Shown in pieces: positions 24,506 to 33,027 of a stretch of 36,503 nucleotides of DNA. The stretch's first letter is position 1, and each line of letters begins with the position of its first letter. The position numbers and the translations under genes are program-made. The notes beneath the pieces are model-generated. The model worked only from the letters and a program-made list of their open reading frames with translations, was not told where the DNA came from and searched no databases. The DNA lies in NCBI GenBank assembly GCA_029561555.1, contig JAKQXH010000104.1, positions 1 through 36,503 on the forward strand, read 5' to 3'. Source of the stretch: Candidatus Omnitrophota bacterium (GTDB lineage Bacteria; Omnitrophota; Omnitrophia; Omnitrophales; Omnitrophaceae).

Positions 24506-25491
24506 CACTTTACCCTTTCGGTCGCGAAATCGGAAAGCGCTTCCAGGCTATGGCGGACGGGGACATCCTTCAGAAAAGCAAGGTGCGAAACCGCCCGTTT
24601 TGAGAAATCCCTCGCGCGATCCATCGCGTATTCGATTGCCCCGGACCCCGAAATCAGTTTCTTGAGATAATCGAACTTATCTTTCCCTCCCGATTGAAAG
24701 GTCCTCCGGATTTCCTCTTGTTCGTTCGAAGACGCCAGCGACAATGCCCGGATCAAGGGAAGCGTGAGGACCTCGGCGTCGCAATCCGATCCCGGATTTT
24801 TTCCGAATGCGTCCCGCTCCCCCATAAAATCAAGGCAATCGTCGACGATCTGAAACGCCGTCCCGAAATCCGTGCCGTACTGCCGCAACGCAAAGCGGTC
24901 ATCCGACCCGAGCCCCGCCACCAGCGCGCCCGCTTCAACGCAGGCCGAAAAGAGGGCCGCGGTCTTTTTTCGGATAATCCTGAAATACTGGGCCTCGGTC
25001 AAGGAGAGGTTTTCTTTTTCGCTGAATTCAAGGATTTCCCCGTCGCAGACATCGCAAGCCGTCTTCAGTAAAAGAGAAAACAGGTTTTCGTTTTTCGTCT
25101 CAAAGACGGCCGTCATGGCCCGGTCATGCAGATAATCCCCCATGAGAACGGCCGCCTGCGCGCCCCATTTGGCGTTCACCGTCAGCCGGTTCCTCCGGAG
25201 GCGGGATCCGTCCACGATGTCATCGTGAATCAGCGTCGCCGAATGAAAAATTTCGAGAGCCGCCGCCACGGGAAGGGCATTCCCCGTGACCTCGGGATCC
25301 TCGGCAAACCCCGCGCCGAAAAGGCACAAAGCCGGCCTCAGCGTTTTCCCCTTGACGCCGAAAAAATACTCGATCACCTGTTTCGAAAGCGGATTATCCG
25401 TGGCAAGAATGCCGAGTATCGCATCGTCAATCTGCCCGAGCTCCCTTTGAATCGGCGTGTAAATCTCTTCCAGAGTTTGTTTGACTCGCAT
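24505..25491 (-). CDS. Polyprenyl diphosphate synthase (IspB/HepT-like)
   Basis: Protein of 328 aa, a trans-isoprenyl diphosphate synthase that builds the long prenyl chain of quinones. The first aspartate-rich motif is LIHDDIVDGSRLRRN (DDxxD, near residue 90), the second is IVDDCLDFMGE (near residue 225), and the intervening K-T-A-x-L and Q-x-x-D-D spacing fit. The all-helical profile and length match octaprenyl or heptaprenyl synthases; chain length cannot be read reliably. It is the first gene of a series with the AtpI-like gene, rsmI, purN and a methyltransferase, and it has a clear promoter. Confidence 0.93.
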   Translation of the reverse strand: MRVKQTLEEIYTPIQRELGQIDDAILGILATDNPLSKQVIEYFFGVKGKTLRPALCLFGAGFAEDPEVTGNALPVAAALEIFHSATLIHDDIVDGSRLRRNRLTVNAKWGAQAAVLMGDYLHDRAMTAVFETKNENLFSLLLKTACDVCDGEILEFSEKENLSLTEAQYFRIIRKKTAALFSACVEAGALVAGLGSDDRFALRQYGTDFGTAFQIVDDCLDFMGERDAFGKNPGSDCDAEVLTLPLIRALSLASSNEQEEIRRTFQSGGKDKFDYLKKLISGSGAIEYAMDRARDFSKRAVSHLAFLKDVPVRHSLEALSDFATERVK

Positions 25492-25512
25492 ATCTTTTAC
25501 TCAGAGGGTCGC

Positions 25513-25541
25513 ATTTTAACCGAAATCCCCGTTGACTTCAA
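25513..25541 (-). promoter_or_regulatory. Promoter of the polyprenyl synthase operon
   Basis: TTGAAG (25541-25536), a 17-bp spacer and TAAAAT (25518-25513) on the minus strand, giving a leader of about 15 nt. It lies directly after the terminator of the peroxiredoxin gene. Confidence 0.65.
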
Positions 25542-25554
25542 ACCGTATGTCCCC

Positions 25555-25587
25555 GGAAAAAAGGCGGGAGCGAACCGCCCCCGCCTT
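25555..25587 (-). terminator. Intrinsic terminator of the peroxiredoxin gene
   Basis: On the minus strand AAGGCGGG (25587-25580) pairs perfectly with CCCGCCTT (25568-25561) around an 11-nt loop, and the run continues as TTTTTT. It starts 24 bp after the peroxiredoxin stop. Confidence 0.85.
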
Positions 25588-25610
25588 CAAATCCGAAGAG
25601 TGTTTTCCGT

Positions 25611-26381
25611 TCAGCCTTGTTTTTCCCGCTTGAGCGGCTTGAAACACATAAACCAATCCAGGCAGGTATAATTTTCCTTCGCGGCGTTTTCGACCCGTTC
25701 CTTCGCCGTTCCGCAACTGCCGGGAGGCGGGACAATGACGTCTTCCCCGGGCTGCCAATTGGCCGGCGTTGCCACTTTATCCGCGTCCGAAGTCTGCATG
25801 GCGATCAAAAGCCTCTTGATCTCGTCCATATTCCGGCCGTTGGACAGAGGATAATAAATCATCGCCCGGATTTTGGATTCCGGATCGATCAGAAACACCG
25901 CCCTCACCGCTTTGGTGTCGGCCGCGTTGGGATGCACCATTCCGTATTTCTTCGCCACATCCATCTTCAAATCGGCGATCACGGGAAATTTCACTTCAAC
26001 GCCCGACATCCCTTTGTACTTGATTTTCTCCTTGATGGTCCTCAGCCAGGCGATATGGCTGTAGGTGCTGTCAATGGAAAGTCCGATCAGCTTACAGTTT
26101 AAATCGTTAAACTCCTTTTCCATCGACGCGAAGGTCATAAACTCCGTGGTGCAGACAGGCGTGAAATCCGCGGGATGGCTAAACAGGATTACCCAGCTTC
26201 CCTTATACTGTTCGGGAAAGTTAACGGTCCCCTGTGTCGTCTCCGCCACAAAAGAAGGCGCCGTTTCTCCGATTAAGGGAATCCGGCCCGTTGCCGGCGC
26301 TTCTTCCGCAAAACCAAGCGGTTGAAAAGCCATCACGGCCGTCACGGCCAAAACTCCCGCCAATTTAAAAACCCCTTTCAT
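25611..26381 (-). CDS. Exported Prx6-type (1-Cys-like) peroxiredoxin
   Basis: Protein of 256 aa that reduces peroxides through an active-site cysteine. The core is FSHPADFTPVCTTEF (peroxidatic Cys in P-V-C-T-T-E), followed by IGLSIDSTYSHIAWLRTI. The C-terminal Prx6 arm includes PLSNGRNMDEIKRLL, TPANWQPGEDVIVPPPG and the extra cysteines in CGTAKER and CLDWFMCFKPL, so it resembles the archaeal and bacterial Prx6 group with resolving cysteines. Unusually, it begins with a clear Sec signal peptide (MKGVFKLAGVLAVTAVMAFQ...), predicting a periplasmic location. AGGAGG precedes the ATG. It follows hemL by 42 bp and ends at a strong terminator. Confidence 0.93.
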   Translation of the reverse strand: MKGVFKLAGVLAVTAVMAFQPLGFAEEAPATGRIPLIGETAPSFVAETTQGTVNFPEQYKGSWVILFSHPADFTPVCTTEFMTFASMEKEFNDLNCKLIGLSIDSTYSHIAWLRTIKEKIKYKGMSGVEVKFPVIADLKMDVAKKYGMVHPNAADTKAVRAVFLIDPESKIRAMIYYPLSNGRNMDEIKRLLIAMQTSDADKVATPANWQPGEDVIVPPPGSCGTAKERVENAAKENYTCLDWFMCFKPLKREKQG

Positions 26382-26423
26382 AAAATCATCCTCCTTTTGT
26401 TTTTCGGTTTTTGTTTCCGGGTT

Positions 26424-27701
26424 TCATTTAAAAACAAATTCCAAAGATTTCCGGACCGCGTCCAGTGTTATCGACAGGTCCTGCGAACTATGACCGCGAG
26501 AAATAAAACAGCTTTCGAATTGGGAAGGGGGGAAGAAAACCCCCTGTTTCAAAAGGCCGTGAAAAAACGCCGCGTATTTTTCCGTGTCGGATTTTTGCGC
26601 GTCCGAAAAGTTCCTGATTTCATCCGGCGCGAAAAAAACCGTAAAAAGAGACGCGCAGGCCCGGATCCGGACCGGATAGGATTTCTTCGTGACGTAATCC
26701 GACAAAGGTCCGAGCAGCGATTCGCTTTTCCGGGCCAGTTCCCGGTAAACTTCTCCGGATCTCAAAATATTTAAAACCGCGATCCCGCACGCAACCGCAA
26801 GCGGATTCCCGGAAAGCGTTCCGGCCTGATACACGGGCCCTTCCGGAGCCAGATGGCACATGATTTCGTCCCGACCGCCGAAAGCCGCCAGCGGGAGGCC
26901 TCCGCCCAGTATCTTTCCGAGACAGGTCAGATCCGCTTCAATCCCGAACAATTCCTGCGCCCCTCCGTAGGCGATCCGAAACCCGGTGATCACCTCGTCA
27001 AAAACAAGCAACGCGCCGTAATGGTTGCACAAATCCCGGAGTTTCTGCAGAAAAGATTCTTCCGGAACCACGACTCCCATGTTCGCCGCCACCGGTTCGG
27101 CCAGGACGCAGGCAATTTCATCTCCGTGAGCCTTGAAAATTTTCTCCGCCTCTTCTTCGTGATTATACGGAATCGCCAGAGTCAGCCGAGCGACTTCTTC
27201 CGGAACCCCCTTCGAATCGGGAATCCCGAACGTCGCCCCTCCCGAGCCCGCTTTCACCAGGAAACCGTCGGCATGCCCGTGATATCCGCCGATGAACTTG
27301 ACGATTTTCTTCCGGCCCGTCGCTCCGCGGGCCAACCGGACGGCACTCATCACCGCCTCCGTCCCGGAAGAAACCAGCCGGACTTTCTCCATCGAAGGGA
27401 AGGCTTCCCGGATCATCCTGGCCAGTTCCGCTTCGGACCAGGTCGGCGCGCCGAAACTGATTCCCTGACCCGCAGCCCGGTTGATGGCGGAAACGATTTC
27501 CGGCGCGGCATGCCCCAGGATATTCGCCCCCCAGGACATGACGTAATCGAGATAGGCATTCCCGTCTCCGTCATAAAGACGGGACCCCTTCCCCGAAGCG
27601 ACCAAAAAGGGTTCCCCGCCGACCGCCTTGAAAGCGCGAACCGGCGAATTGACCCCGCCGACCAGATACCGTTTCGCCTCGCTAAACGAGTTTTTCTTCA
27701 A
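26424..27701 (-). CDS. hemL: Glutamate-1-semialdehyde 2,1-aminomutase
   Basis: Protein of 425 aa, a PLP enzyme that converts glutamate-1-semialdehyde to 5-aminolevulinate in haem synthesis. The start is a TTG at 27701, with AGGAGG six bases upstream; an earlier TTG at 27725 lies inside the end of the slipin gene and has no site. The blocks are YLVGGVNSPVRAFKAVGG, SWGANILGHAAPEIV, VSSGTEAVMSAVRLARGATGR, YHGHADGFLVKAGSG, FDEVITGFRIAYGGAQ, and LGKILGGGLPLAAFGG with the PLP lysine. It begins 10 bp after the slipin stop, so it is in the same transcript. Confidence 0.96.
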   Translation of the reverse strand: MKKNSFSEAKRYLVGGVNSPVRAFKAVGGEPFLVASGKGSRLYDGDGNAYLDYVMSWGANILGHAAPEIVSAINRAAGQGISFGAPTWSEAELARMIREAFPSMEKVRLVSSGTEAVMSAVRLARGATGRKKIVKFIGGYHGHADGFLVKAGSGGATFGIPDSKGVPEEVARLTLAIPYNHEEEAEKIFKAHGDEIACVLAEPVAANMGVVVPEESFLQKLRDLCNHYGALLVFDEVITGFRIAYGGAQELFGIEADLTCLGKILGGGLPLAAFGGRDEIMCHLAPEGPVYQAGTLSGNPLAVACGIAVLNILRSGEVYRELARKSESLLGPLSDYVTKKSYPVRIRACASLFTVFFAPDEIRNFSDAQKSDTEKYAAFFHGLLKQGVFFPPSQFESCFISRGHSSQDLSITLDAVRKSLEFVFK

Positions 27702-27711
27702 AAAATCCCTC

Positions 27712-28476
27712 CTACTTCTTTTCAACCCCTTCGGGCTTTTTCAGAAACGGCGACAGAAGGTCGATCGGAATCGGGAAAATAGTGGTGGAATTGTTTTCCG
27801 ACGCAATTTCGCTCAACGTCTGAAGATACCTCATCTGAAGGGCCGTCGGATGCTTTTCGATCATCTGCGCGGCCTGGACCAATTTTTCGGCGGCCTGGAA
27901 TTCCCCTTCGGAATTGATGATTTTTGCGCGGCGTTCCCGTTCCGCTTCGGCCTGCCTCGCCATCGCTCTCTGCATCTCCTGGGGAAGATCCACATGCTTG
28001 ATTTCGACATTCGAAACCTTGACGCCCCAGGAATCGGTCTGTTTGTCGAGCTGTTCCTGAAGCTGCCGGTTGATCTTGTCCCGTTCGGCAAGAAGGTCGT
28101 CCAGTTCCGCCTGTCCGAGCACGCTTCTCAGATGCGTCTGCGCGAGCTGAGTCGTCGCAAAAAGATAATCCTCCACTTCCGTCACCGCGAGATTGGGAGC
28201 AAAGACGCGGAAATAAACGACGGCGTTCACCTTGACCGACACATTGTCCCGCGTGATGATGTCCTGAGTGGGGACATCCAGCGTCACGGTTCGGAGACTG
28301 ACCCGGACCATGCGGTCAATCGGCGCGAAAATAAAAATCAGGCCCGGCCCTTTCGGCTTCGACAAAAGCCTGCCCAGCCGGAACACAACCGCCCGTTCGT
28401 ACTCGTTGAGAATTTTAACGCAACTCAAGAAATAAAAAGCGATAAAAGCCAGAAACATCACCACCGGTGAAATCAT
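27712..28476 (-). CDS. Slipin (stomatin-like SPFH membrane protein)
   Basis: Protein of 254 aa with one N-terminal transmembrane helix (about 2-18). The SPFH domain begins [18 protein letters not shown] and includes [38 protein letters not shown] and [21 protein letters not shown]; a helical arm, [25 protein letters not shown], follows. This matches prokaryotic slipins (YbbK/p-stomatin), which form membrane scaffolds and are usually the partner of an NfeD protease, as here. AGGAGGGG precedes the ATG by three bases. Confidence 0.93.
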   Translation of the reverse strand: MISPVVMFLAFIAFYFLSCVKILNEYERAVVFRLGRLLSKPKGPGLIFIFAPIDRMVRVSLRTVTLDVPTQDIITRDNVSVKVNAVVYFRVFAPNLAVTEVEDYLFATTQLAQTHLRSVLGQAELDDLLAERDKINRQLQEQLDKQTDSWGVKVSNVEIKHVDLPQEMQRAMARQAEAERERRAKIINSEGEFQAAEKLVQAAQMIEKHPTALQMRYLQTLSEIASENNSTTIFPIPIDLLSPFLKKPEGVEKK

Positions 28477-28571
28477 AAACCCCTCCTTTTTCTGTCATGA
28501 TCGACCGTTACGAATCCAAAATGACTTAGAACTTCTGACAAGCCGTTCCCCGTGCGCATATTCGGCAGGCC

Positions 28572-30002
28572 TTACCCGATTCTCCGGACCAATAACACAA
28601 GTCCCCGGATCCCGATCACTTCCACGGTCTCTCCCCGCCGCAGGCATTCCGGACACGCCGCCCGCCAAATCTCCCCGCGGACAAAAACCTGCGCATGATA
28701 AGGATGCCCTTCGATTTCCCGGCTCGTCTCCTTCTCCGTTTCCACAATGCCTCTCCGGCCGATTAACGCTTCCGGTCCCGTTCCCACTTGTTTGCGATGA
28801 CTTCTGACGACGGCCTGCGTTAAAAAGAAGGAAACGGCTGCCGTCCCGAAAACAAACGGGACCGCAATTTTAAGCGACAAACGGAGAAACGCATCGCGGG
28901 TTTCAAACAGCATGACCGACCCGAGGAAAAGACAGACCACCCCGCCCAGCGCAAACAACCCGAACCCGGGCATCTTCACTTCGCCCACAATCAGAAGAAT
29001 TCCCAGCATCATCAGCGCAAACCCCGCGTAATTAACGGGCAGGGCCTGAAAAGCATAGAACGCGAGCACCAGAGAAATGAAACCCGCGATCCCCGGGAAC
29101 CCGAATCCCGGATGCGTGACCTCAAAGAGAAGCCCGTAAAACCCGAGAAGCATTAAAATGTAAGCGATGTTCGGATGAATCAGAACGCTCAGGAATTTTT
29201 GCCGGGCGCTCAAGGGGACCGTTTCGATTTCAGCCCCCCGGGTCCGGAGCGTTTTCAGCCTCCCGTCCGCCAGTTTGATTTCCCTCCCGTCTAAAAACGT
29301 CAGCAGTTCCGTTTCATCCGCGGCAATCAGCTCGATAATTTTCAATTCCAGCGCTTCCGGGTCCGTCTGCGAAACGCTTTCCCGAACCGCCCGCTCCGCC
29401 CATTCCGTGTTTCTCCCCCTCGCCTCCGCGATCGTCCTCGCCCAGGCCACCGAATCTTCGACGATTTTCCCTTCCGGAACGCTTTTTTGTTTTTCGTCTT
29501 CCCCGGTTTTCTCCCCCGCCGGTGTCCGCCCCGGTTTTTCCCTGAAAGCGCGGACCCATTCATAAAGGACGTCGTAGACGGAACGCCTCTCCCCTCCAAG
29601 GTTCACCGGATGCGCGGCCCCGATATTCGTGGACGGCGCCATCGCGGCGACTTGAGAGGCGAGCGTAATGAAAACACCGGCGGAACCCGCACGCGCGCCC
29701 CGGGGCGCGATATAAACCACAACCGGAATTTTCGCGTTCACGATATCTCTGACGATATGACGGGTAGACGACAAAAGCCCGCCCGGAGTGTCCAGCTCGA
29801 TAATCAGGCATTCAAACGGTCCCGTCTCCGCTTTCCGGATCGCCTGATGCACGTATTCGGCGATAACCGGATTGATGACTTCGTCACTGATTTGTATCCT
29901 CAGAACTTTATTCGGGGCCGGGCCGGCAAAAACCAGGGGCAATAGAAAAAAAAAGGAAAACAGAAAACAGGGGATGAGTTTCTTAAGCCCACTCGGAATC
30001 AT
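28572..30002 (-). CDS. NfeD-type membrane serine protease (1510-N-like plus NfeD)
   Basis: Protein of 476 aa. It has a signal or anchor segment (about 8-26), then a ClpP-class Ser-Lys protease domain: IIELDTPGGLLSSTRHIVRDI, then RAGSAGVFI with the nucleophile serine, STNIGAAHPV, and a later lysine in EGKIVEDSVAWARTIAEARGRN, corresponding to the K of the 1510-N catalytic dyad. A loop rich in charged residues separates these. Four to five transmembrane helices (about 275-400) and a C-terminal OB-fold NfeD domain (from LIGRRGIVETEKETS) complete it. Such proteases cleave the C-terminus of their slipin partner, encoded just downstream. The start overlaps the preceding gene by 20 bp. Confidence 0.9.
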   Translation of the reverse strand: MIPSGLKKLIPCFLFSFFFLLPLVFAGPAPNKVLRIQISDEVINPVIAEYVHQAIRKAETGPFECLIIELDTPGGLLSSTRHIVRDIVNAKIPVVVYIAPRGARAGSAGVFITLASQVAAMAPSTNIGAAHPVNLGGERRSVYDVLYEWVRAFREKPGRTPAGEKTGEDEKQKSVPEGKIVEDSVAWARTIAEARGRNTEWAERAVRESVSQTDPEALELKIIELIAADETELLTFLDGREIKLADGRLKTLRTRGAEIETVPLSARQKFLSVLIHPNIAYILMLLGFYGLLFEVTHPGFGFPGIAGFISLVLAFYAFQALPVNYAGFALMMLGILLIVGEVKMPGFGLFALGGVVCLFLGSVMLFETRDAFLRLSLKIAVPFVFGTAAVSFFLTQAVVRSHRKQVGTGPEALIGRRGIVETEKETSREIEGHPYHAQVFVRGEIWRAACPECLRRGETVEVIGIRGLVLLVRRIG

Positions 30003-30324
30003 CGTACTGCCAGGTCGGATAGAGATAGCAATTCGTCACTTGTTCCTTGTGCCCGGGGAGCACGATCTTAAAAGACGAAATCCCCCCCTGCGCGAGCCGC
30101 GCAGGCTCGGGATCGGTCAGGGCATTCAGGATCGGCATTTCCCGGTCGTCAAAAACCACCAAATTCACTTTCAATCCTTTGATCGGCTGTCCGAGATTAT
30201 TGAGGACGATCCCCGAAAGCTCGGCATCGCCGTTCGCATTCACCCGCGAAACCCCTCCCTTGACGATCACGCGGCGCGGGAGTCTGTGAAAATCTTCTAT
30301 CTCGGGAAATTCCTCAATGCTCAT
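29983..30324 (-). CDS. FxLYD-like beta-sandwich protein
   Basis: Protein of 113 aa with no signal peptide. GDAELSGIVLNNLGQPIKGLKVNLVVFDDREMP, followed by LAQGGISSFKIVLPG, resembles the FxLYD domain, a small immunoglobulin-like fold that is often extracellular. Here it is short, with only one domain and no visible anchor, so the assignment is tentative. The start at 30324 lies 15 bp after the accA stop, and the end overlaps NfeD by 20 bp. Its position in the accA-NfeD-slipin series suggests cotranscription, not function. Confidence 0.5.
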   Translation of the reverse strand: MSIEEFPEIEDFHRLPRRVIVKGGVSRVNANGDAELSGIVLNNLGQPIKGLKVNLVVFDDREMPILNALTDPEPARLAQGGISSFKIVLPGHKEQVTNCYLYPTWQYDDSEWA

Positions 30325-30339
30325 ACCGGATGACGGTTT

Positions 30340-31398
30340 TTATTCCGCCTCATCCTCGATCTTTTCGCCCGAAGTTTTGGCCAACTCCGCCGGAGTGGGC
30401 TCGTCCGCTTCCTGAAATACGCCCATTTTCCGATACTTGTCGTAGCGCATTTCAAGAAGTTCTTTCTTCGAAAGATCCGAGAGTTCCTTTAGATTCTTCA
30501 AAATAACGGCTTTTACATTTTCCACCGTCTTATGGAAATCGCGGTGGCCTCCCCCTAAAGGTTCTTTGATGATCTCATCCACAATCCCGAGTTCCTTCAG
30601 GTCGTAAGAGGTTAATTTTAAAGCATTTGCGGCATCCGGAGCCCGGGCCGGGTCTTTCCACAAAATAGCCGCGCATCCCTCGGGTGAAATGACGGAGTAA
30701 TAAGCGTTTTCAAGAATCAAAACACGGTCTCCGATTCCGATGCCGAGAGCGCCCCCGCTCCCGCCTTCTCCGATCACAATCGCGATAACCGGAACGTTGA
30801 GCCCGTACATTTCGCGCAGGTTATAGGCAATCGCTCCCGCCTGTCCTCTCTCCTCGGCGCCGATCCCGGGATAAGCCCCCGGAGTATCGATAAAACAAAC
30901 GATCGGAACGTCAAATTTGCTGGCCAGTTTCATAATCCGGATGGCCTTACGGTACCCCTCGGGATGCGCGCTGCCGAAACACCGCATCAGATTTTCTTTC
31001 GTGTCCCGTCCCTTTTGATGTCCGATCAAACAGACCGGCTTTCCCTCCAGCTTTCCGAAACCCGTGATAATCGCCTTATCGTCGCCGAAAACCCTGTCGC
31101 CGTGCATCTCGATGAAATCTTCCGCGAGCGCGCGGATATAATCCAAAGTGTACGGCCGGAGCGGATGGCGGGCCACCTGAACCCGCTGCCACGGAGTCAG
31201 ATTCTCGAAGGTTTCCCTCAACGCTTTTTCCAGCTTCTTTTCCGCGCTTTTGATTTCACCGGAAAGGTCAATCCCGTTTTTGGTGTGCTCTTTCAGCTGT
31301 TCGATCGTCTTTTCAAGCTCGACGATCGGACGCTCAAAGGCAAGACAGCTGATTGACATCTCGTTTAAAACTCGGCTTTTATGTTTTCTGTTAGGCAT
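30340..31398 (-). CDS. accA: Acetyl-CoA carboxylase carboxyltransferase subunit alpha
   Basis: Protein of 352 aa, part of the enzyme that makes malonyl-CoA for fatty-acid synthesis. The N-terminal helical region (LEFERPIVELEKTI-like, then KKLEKALRETFENLTPWQRVQVARHPLRPYTLDYI) is diagnostic, followed by HGDRVFGDDKAIITGFGKLEGKPVCLIGHQKGRDTKEN, FDVPIVCFIDTPGAYPGIGAEERGQAGAIA and GEGGSGGALGIGIGDRVLILENAYYSVISPEGCAAILWKD. The tail from about residue 320 is longer than in E. coli. GAGGA precedes the ATG by six bases. The beta subunit is not in this window. Confidence 0.95.
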   Translation of the reverse strand: MPNRKHKSRVLNEMSISCLAFERPIVELEKTIEQLKEHTKNGIDLSGEIKSAEKKLEKALRETFENLTPWQRVQVARHPLRPYTLDYIRALAEDFIEMHGDRVFGDDKAIITGFGKLEGKPVCLIGHQKGRDTKENLMRCFGSAHPEGYRKAIRIMKLASKFDVPIVCFIDTPGAYPGIGAEERGQAGAIAYNLREMYGLNVPVIAIVIGEGGSGGALGIGIGDRVLILENAYYSVISPEGCAAILWKDPARAPDAANALKLTSYDLKELGIVDEIIKEPLGGGHRDFHKTVENVKAVILKNLKELSDLSKKELLEMRYDKYRKMGVFQEADEPTPAELAKTSGEKIEDEAE

Positions 31399-31441
31399 GA
31401 TCGGTCCTCTTTATTTTAGATTTCGTTGCGGTTCGAATCCT

Positions 31442-32263
31442 TCACTCCGCCACCGTGACTTTGGTTTTAACGGGAACAATCGAAAAAAGTTCCTCAACGT
31501 CCTCATTCCGCATCCGGATGCAACCCGACGTGCTGTGCGTCCCGATCGATTCCGGGAGCGTGGTCCCGTGGATCCCGAAACTCGGCAGCGAAAACCCCAT
31601 CCAGCGGGTCCCCAGAATATTGTCCGGGCTTTCGGGCGGAACCGCCGCCCCCCCGTCGGGATACCAGGTCGGATCGATCAGCTTGGTCTCGATCGTAAAA
31701 GTCCCAAGCGGAGTTTTGAGATCTTTCCCCGTCGCAACCCGGTAAGTCTTAAAAATCTCCCCTCCCAGAATCAGGTATAACCGGTTCGCGGAACGATCCA
31801 CCGTAATCGAAAAAGGCTCCTTGATGACTTTCAGTTTCTGCCCGGGACGAATGATATCCGTTTCCAGGCCGTTGCTTTTCTTGAGCAGTTCGATTGTGGT
31901 ATTGTTCTCCCGCGCGATCTTATAAAGACTGTCGCCCGCTTTCACTTCATACACCGTGCTTTCGGGCATGGGGACATCCGAAAAAAGAATGCGCAGATTG
32001 AGAGCTTCCGCTTCCCGGCCGGCTGTTTTTTTCAGAACGGAGGGAAGTTTTTTGGAAAGCAGTTTCCGGTACTTCTCCCGCGCCTGAATCAAATCTCCTT
32101 TTTCCGTAAGCTCCTGAGCGTCCTTATGCAATCGCTCCAGACCGCTCATGGACGCTTGGGGCGCCGCGGAACAAAACGAAGGCAGAGACAATAAAAAAGC
32201 GCTGATCACCGTCAGCCCCAAATGACGTTTCAATCGTTCTCCGACCGATTTCCCTGACCGCAT
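31442..32263 (-). CDS. LysM plus YkuD L,D-transpeptidase
   Basis: Protein of 273 aa. The start is the ATG at 32263, with AAGGAGG eight bases upstream and a signal peptide (residues 1-33); the longer reading lacks a site. A helical repeat region is followed by a LysM domain (VYEVKAGDSLYKIARENNTTIELLKKSNGL) that binds peptidoglycan, then a YkuD catalytic domain ending in IGTHSTSGCIRMRNEDVEEL with the nucleophile cysteine. The usual S-H-G-C motif reads S-T-S-G-C here, a known variant. L,D-transpeptidases form 3-3 cross-links or anchor proteins to the wall. It lies between a PAP2-type protein and accA. Confidence 0.9.
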   Translation of the reverse strand: MRSGKSVGERLKRHLGLTVISAFLLSLPSFCSAAPQASMSGLERLHKDAQELTEKGDLIQAREKYRKLLSKKLPSVLKKTAGREAEALNLRILFSDVPMPESTVYEVKAGDSLYKIARENNTTIELLKKSNGLETDIIRPGQKLKVIKEPFSITVDRSANRLYLILGGEIFKTYRVATGKDLKTPLGTFTIETKLIDPTWYPDGGAAVPPESPDNILGTRWMGFSLPSFGIHGTTLPESIGTHSTSGCIRMRNEDVEELFSIVPVKTKVTVAE

Positions 32264-32301
32264 AACCGATTCCTCCTTAAAGCCAGCCTCCAGCGATTCA
32301 A

Positions 32302-32757
32302 TCAATCCGAAAGACAAATGAGAAGCGCGACGGTAATCCCCAGCGCGGCGCCCGCAAAAACTTCAATCGGCGTATGCCCCAAAAGCTCCTTGAGCCGCTC
32401 TTCCTGGACTTTCCCTTTCTGGATTTCATCCACGATTTCATTAAGAATTCCGGCCTGACGCCCGACCGCCCGCCGGACCCCTGCCGCGTCAAACATAATA
32501 ATCACGCTGAAAACCAGGGAAATCCAGAAAGGCATCGTCCCGAATCCGTAATAAAGTCCGACCACCGTCGAAAGACTCGCAACCGCCGCTGAATGCGAAC
32601 TGGGCATGCCTCCCGATTGAAGCAGCCAGCGGAAATTGATTTTCTTCTCCCGGAACACCCCTCCCACGACTTTTAGCGTCTGCGCCAGTATCCACGCCGT
32701 AAGAATTGCCGCAATGCCTTGCCCTTCATGAAAAGGGGGATTCGGAACGGGATTCAT
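32302..32757 (-). CDS. Divergent PAP2 family membrane protein (YuiD-like, DUF212)
   Basis: Protein of 151 aa with about four hydrophobic segments. The diagnostic stretch is QSGGMPSSHSAAVASLSTVVGLYYG, with the S-x-S-H of PAP2-related proteins. Other parts of the motif are the AGVRRAVGRQAGILNEIVD segment and LKELLGHTPIEVFAGAALGI at the C-terminus. This is the divergent PAP2 family (formerly DUF212), related to lipid phosphatases, but the substrate is unknown. It precedes the L,D-transpeptidase by 38 bp. Confidence 0.9.
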   Translation of the reverse strand: MNPVPNPPFHEGQGIAAILTAWILAQTLKVVGGVFREKKINFRWLLQSGGMPSSHSAAVASLSTVVGLYYGFGTMPFWISLVFSVIIMFDAAGVRRAVGRQAGILNEIVDEIQKGKVQEERLKELLGHTPIEVFAGAALGITVALLICLSD

Positions 32758-32793
32758 TAAAATATTTCCCTGAAAAAACCCCTGCGAGAGCGG

Positions 32794-32814
32794 AAAAATC
32801 CTGCTTTAGGCAGG
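32794..32814 (-). terminator. Possible small terminator or attenuator hairpin in the PAP2 leader
   Basis: On the minus strand CCTGC (32814-32810) pairs with GCAGG (32804-32800) around CTAAA, followed by ATTTTT. The 5-bp stem is weak. It lies 37 bp before the PAP2 gene start, where it could act as a leader attenuator. No start or gene is seen in the 270-bp region 32758-33027. Confidence 0.35.
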
Positions 32815-32888
32815 CTAGTCAATAAAATCGATCCTTCTGATTTTATATTCATGCGTCGGGAAAGCGATTTGATGAAAGTTATGTTAGC

Positions 32889-32917
32889 TTGACAATGAGT
32901 TCAATGAATGCTATTTT
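32889..32917 (+). promoter_or_regulatory. Promoter of comM with overlapping operator-like palindrome
   Basis: TTGACA (32889-32894), a 17-bp spacer and TATTTT (32912-32917). ATGCTA (32908-32913) and TAGCAT (32917-32922) form a 6-bp perfect inverted repeat around TTT that straddles the -10, a typical place for a repressor site. The leader to the ATG at 33028 is about 105 nt. Confidence 0.6.
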
Positions 32918-33027
32918 AGCATAAAAAATATGATTTAAAACAAATCCATGTTTCAACAACTCGTCTCTTGCGGAAAGAATTATATTACACCCATAATTCA
33001 TTGACAAGCTGATAATCCGGACGTGAC

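Noticed and set aside
26853-27782. Plus-strand frame of 309 codons opposite hemL
   Set aside because: Antisense to a clear HemL protein; composition typical of a codon-bias shadow.
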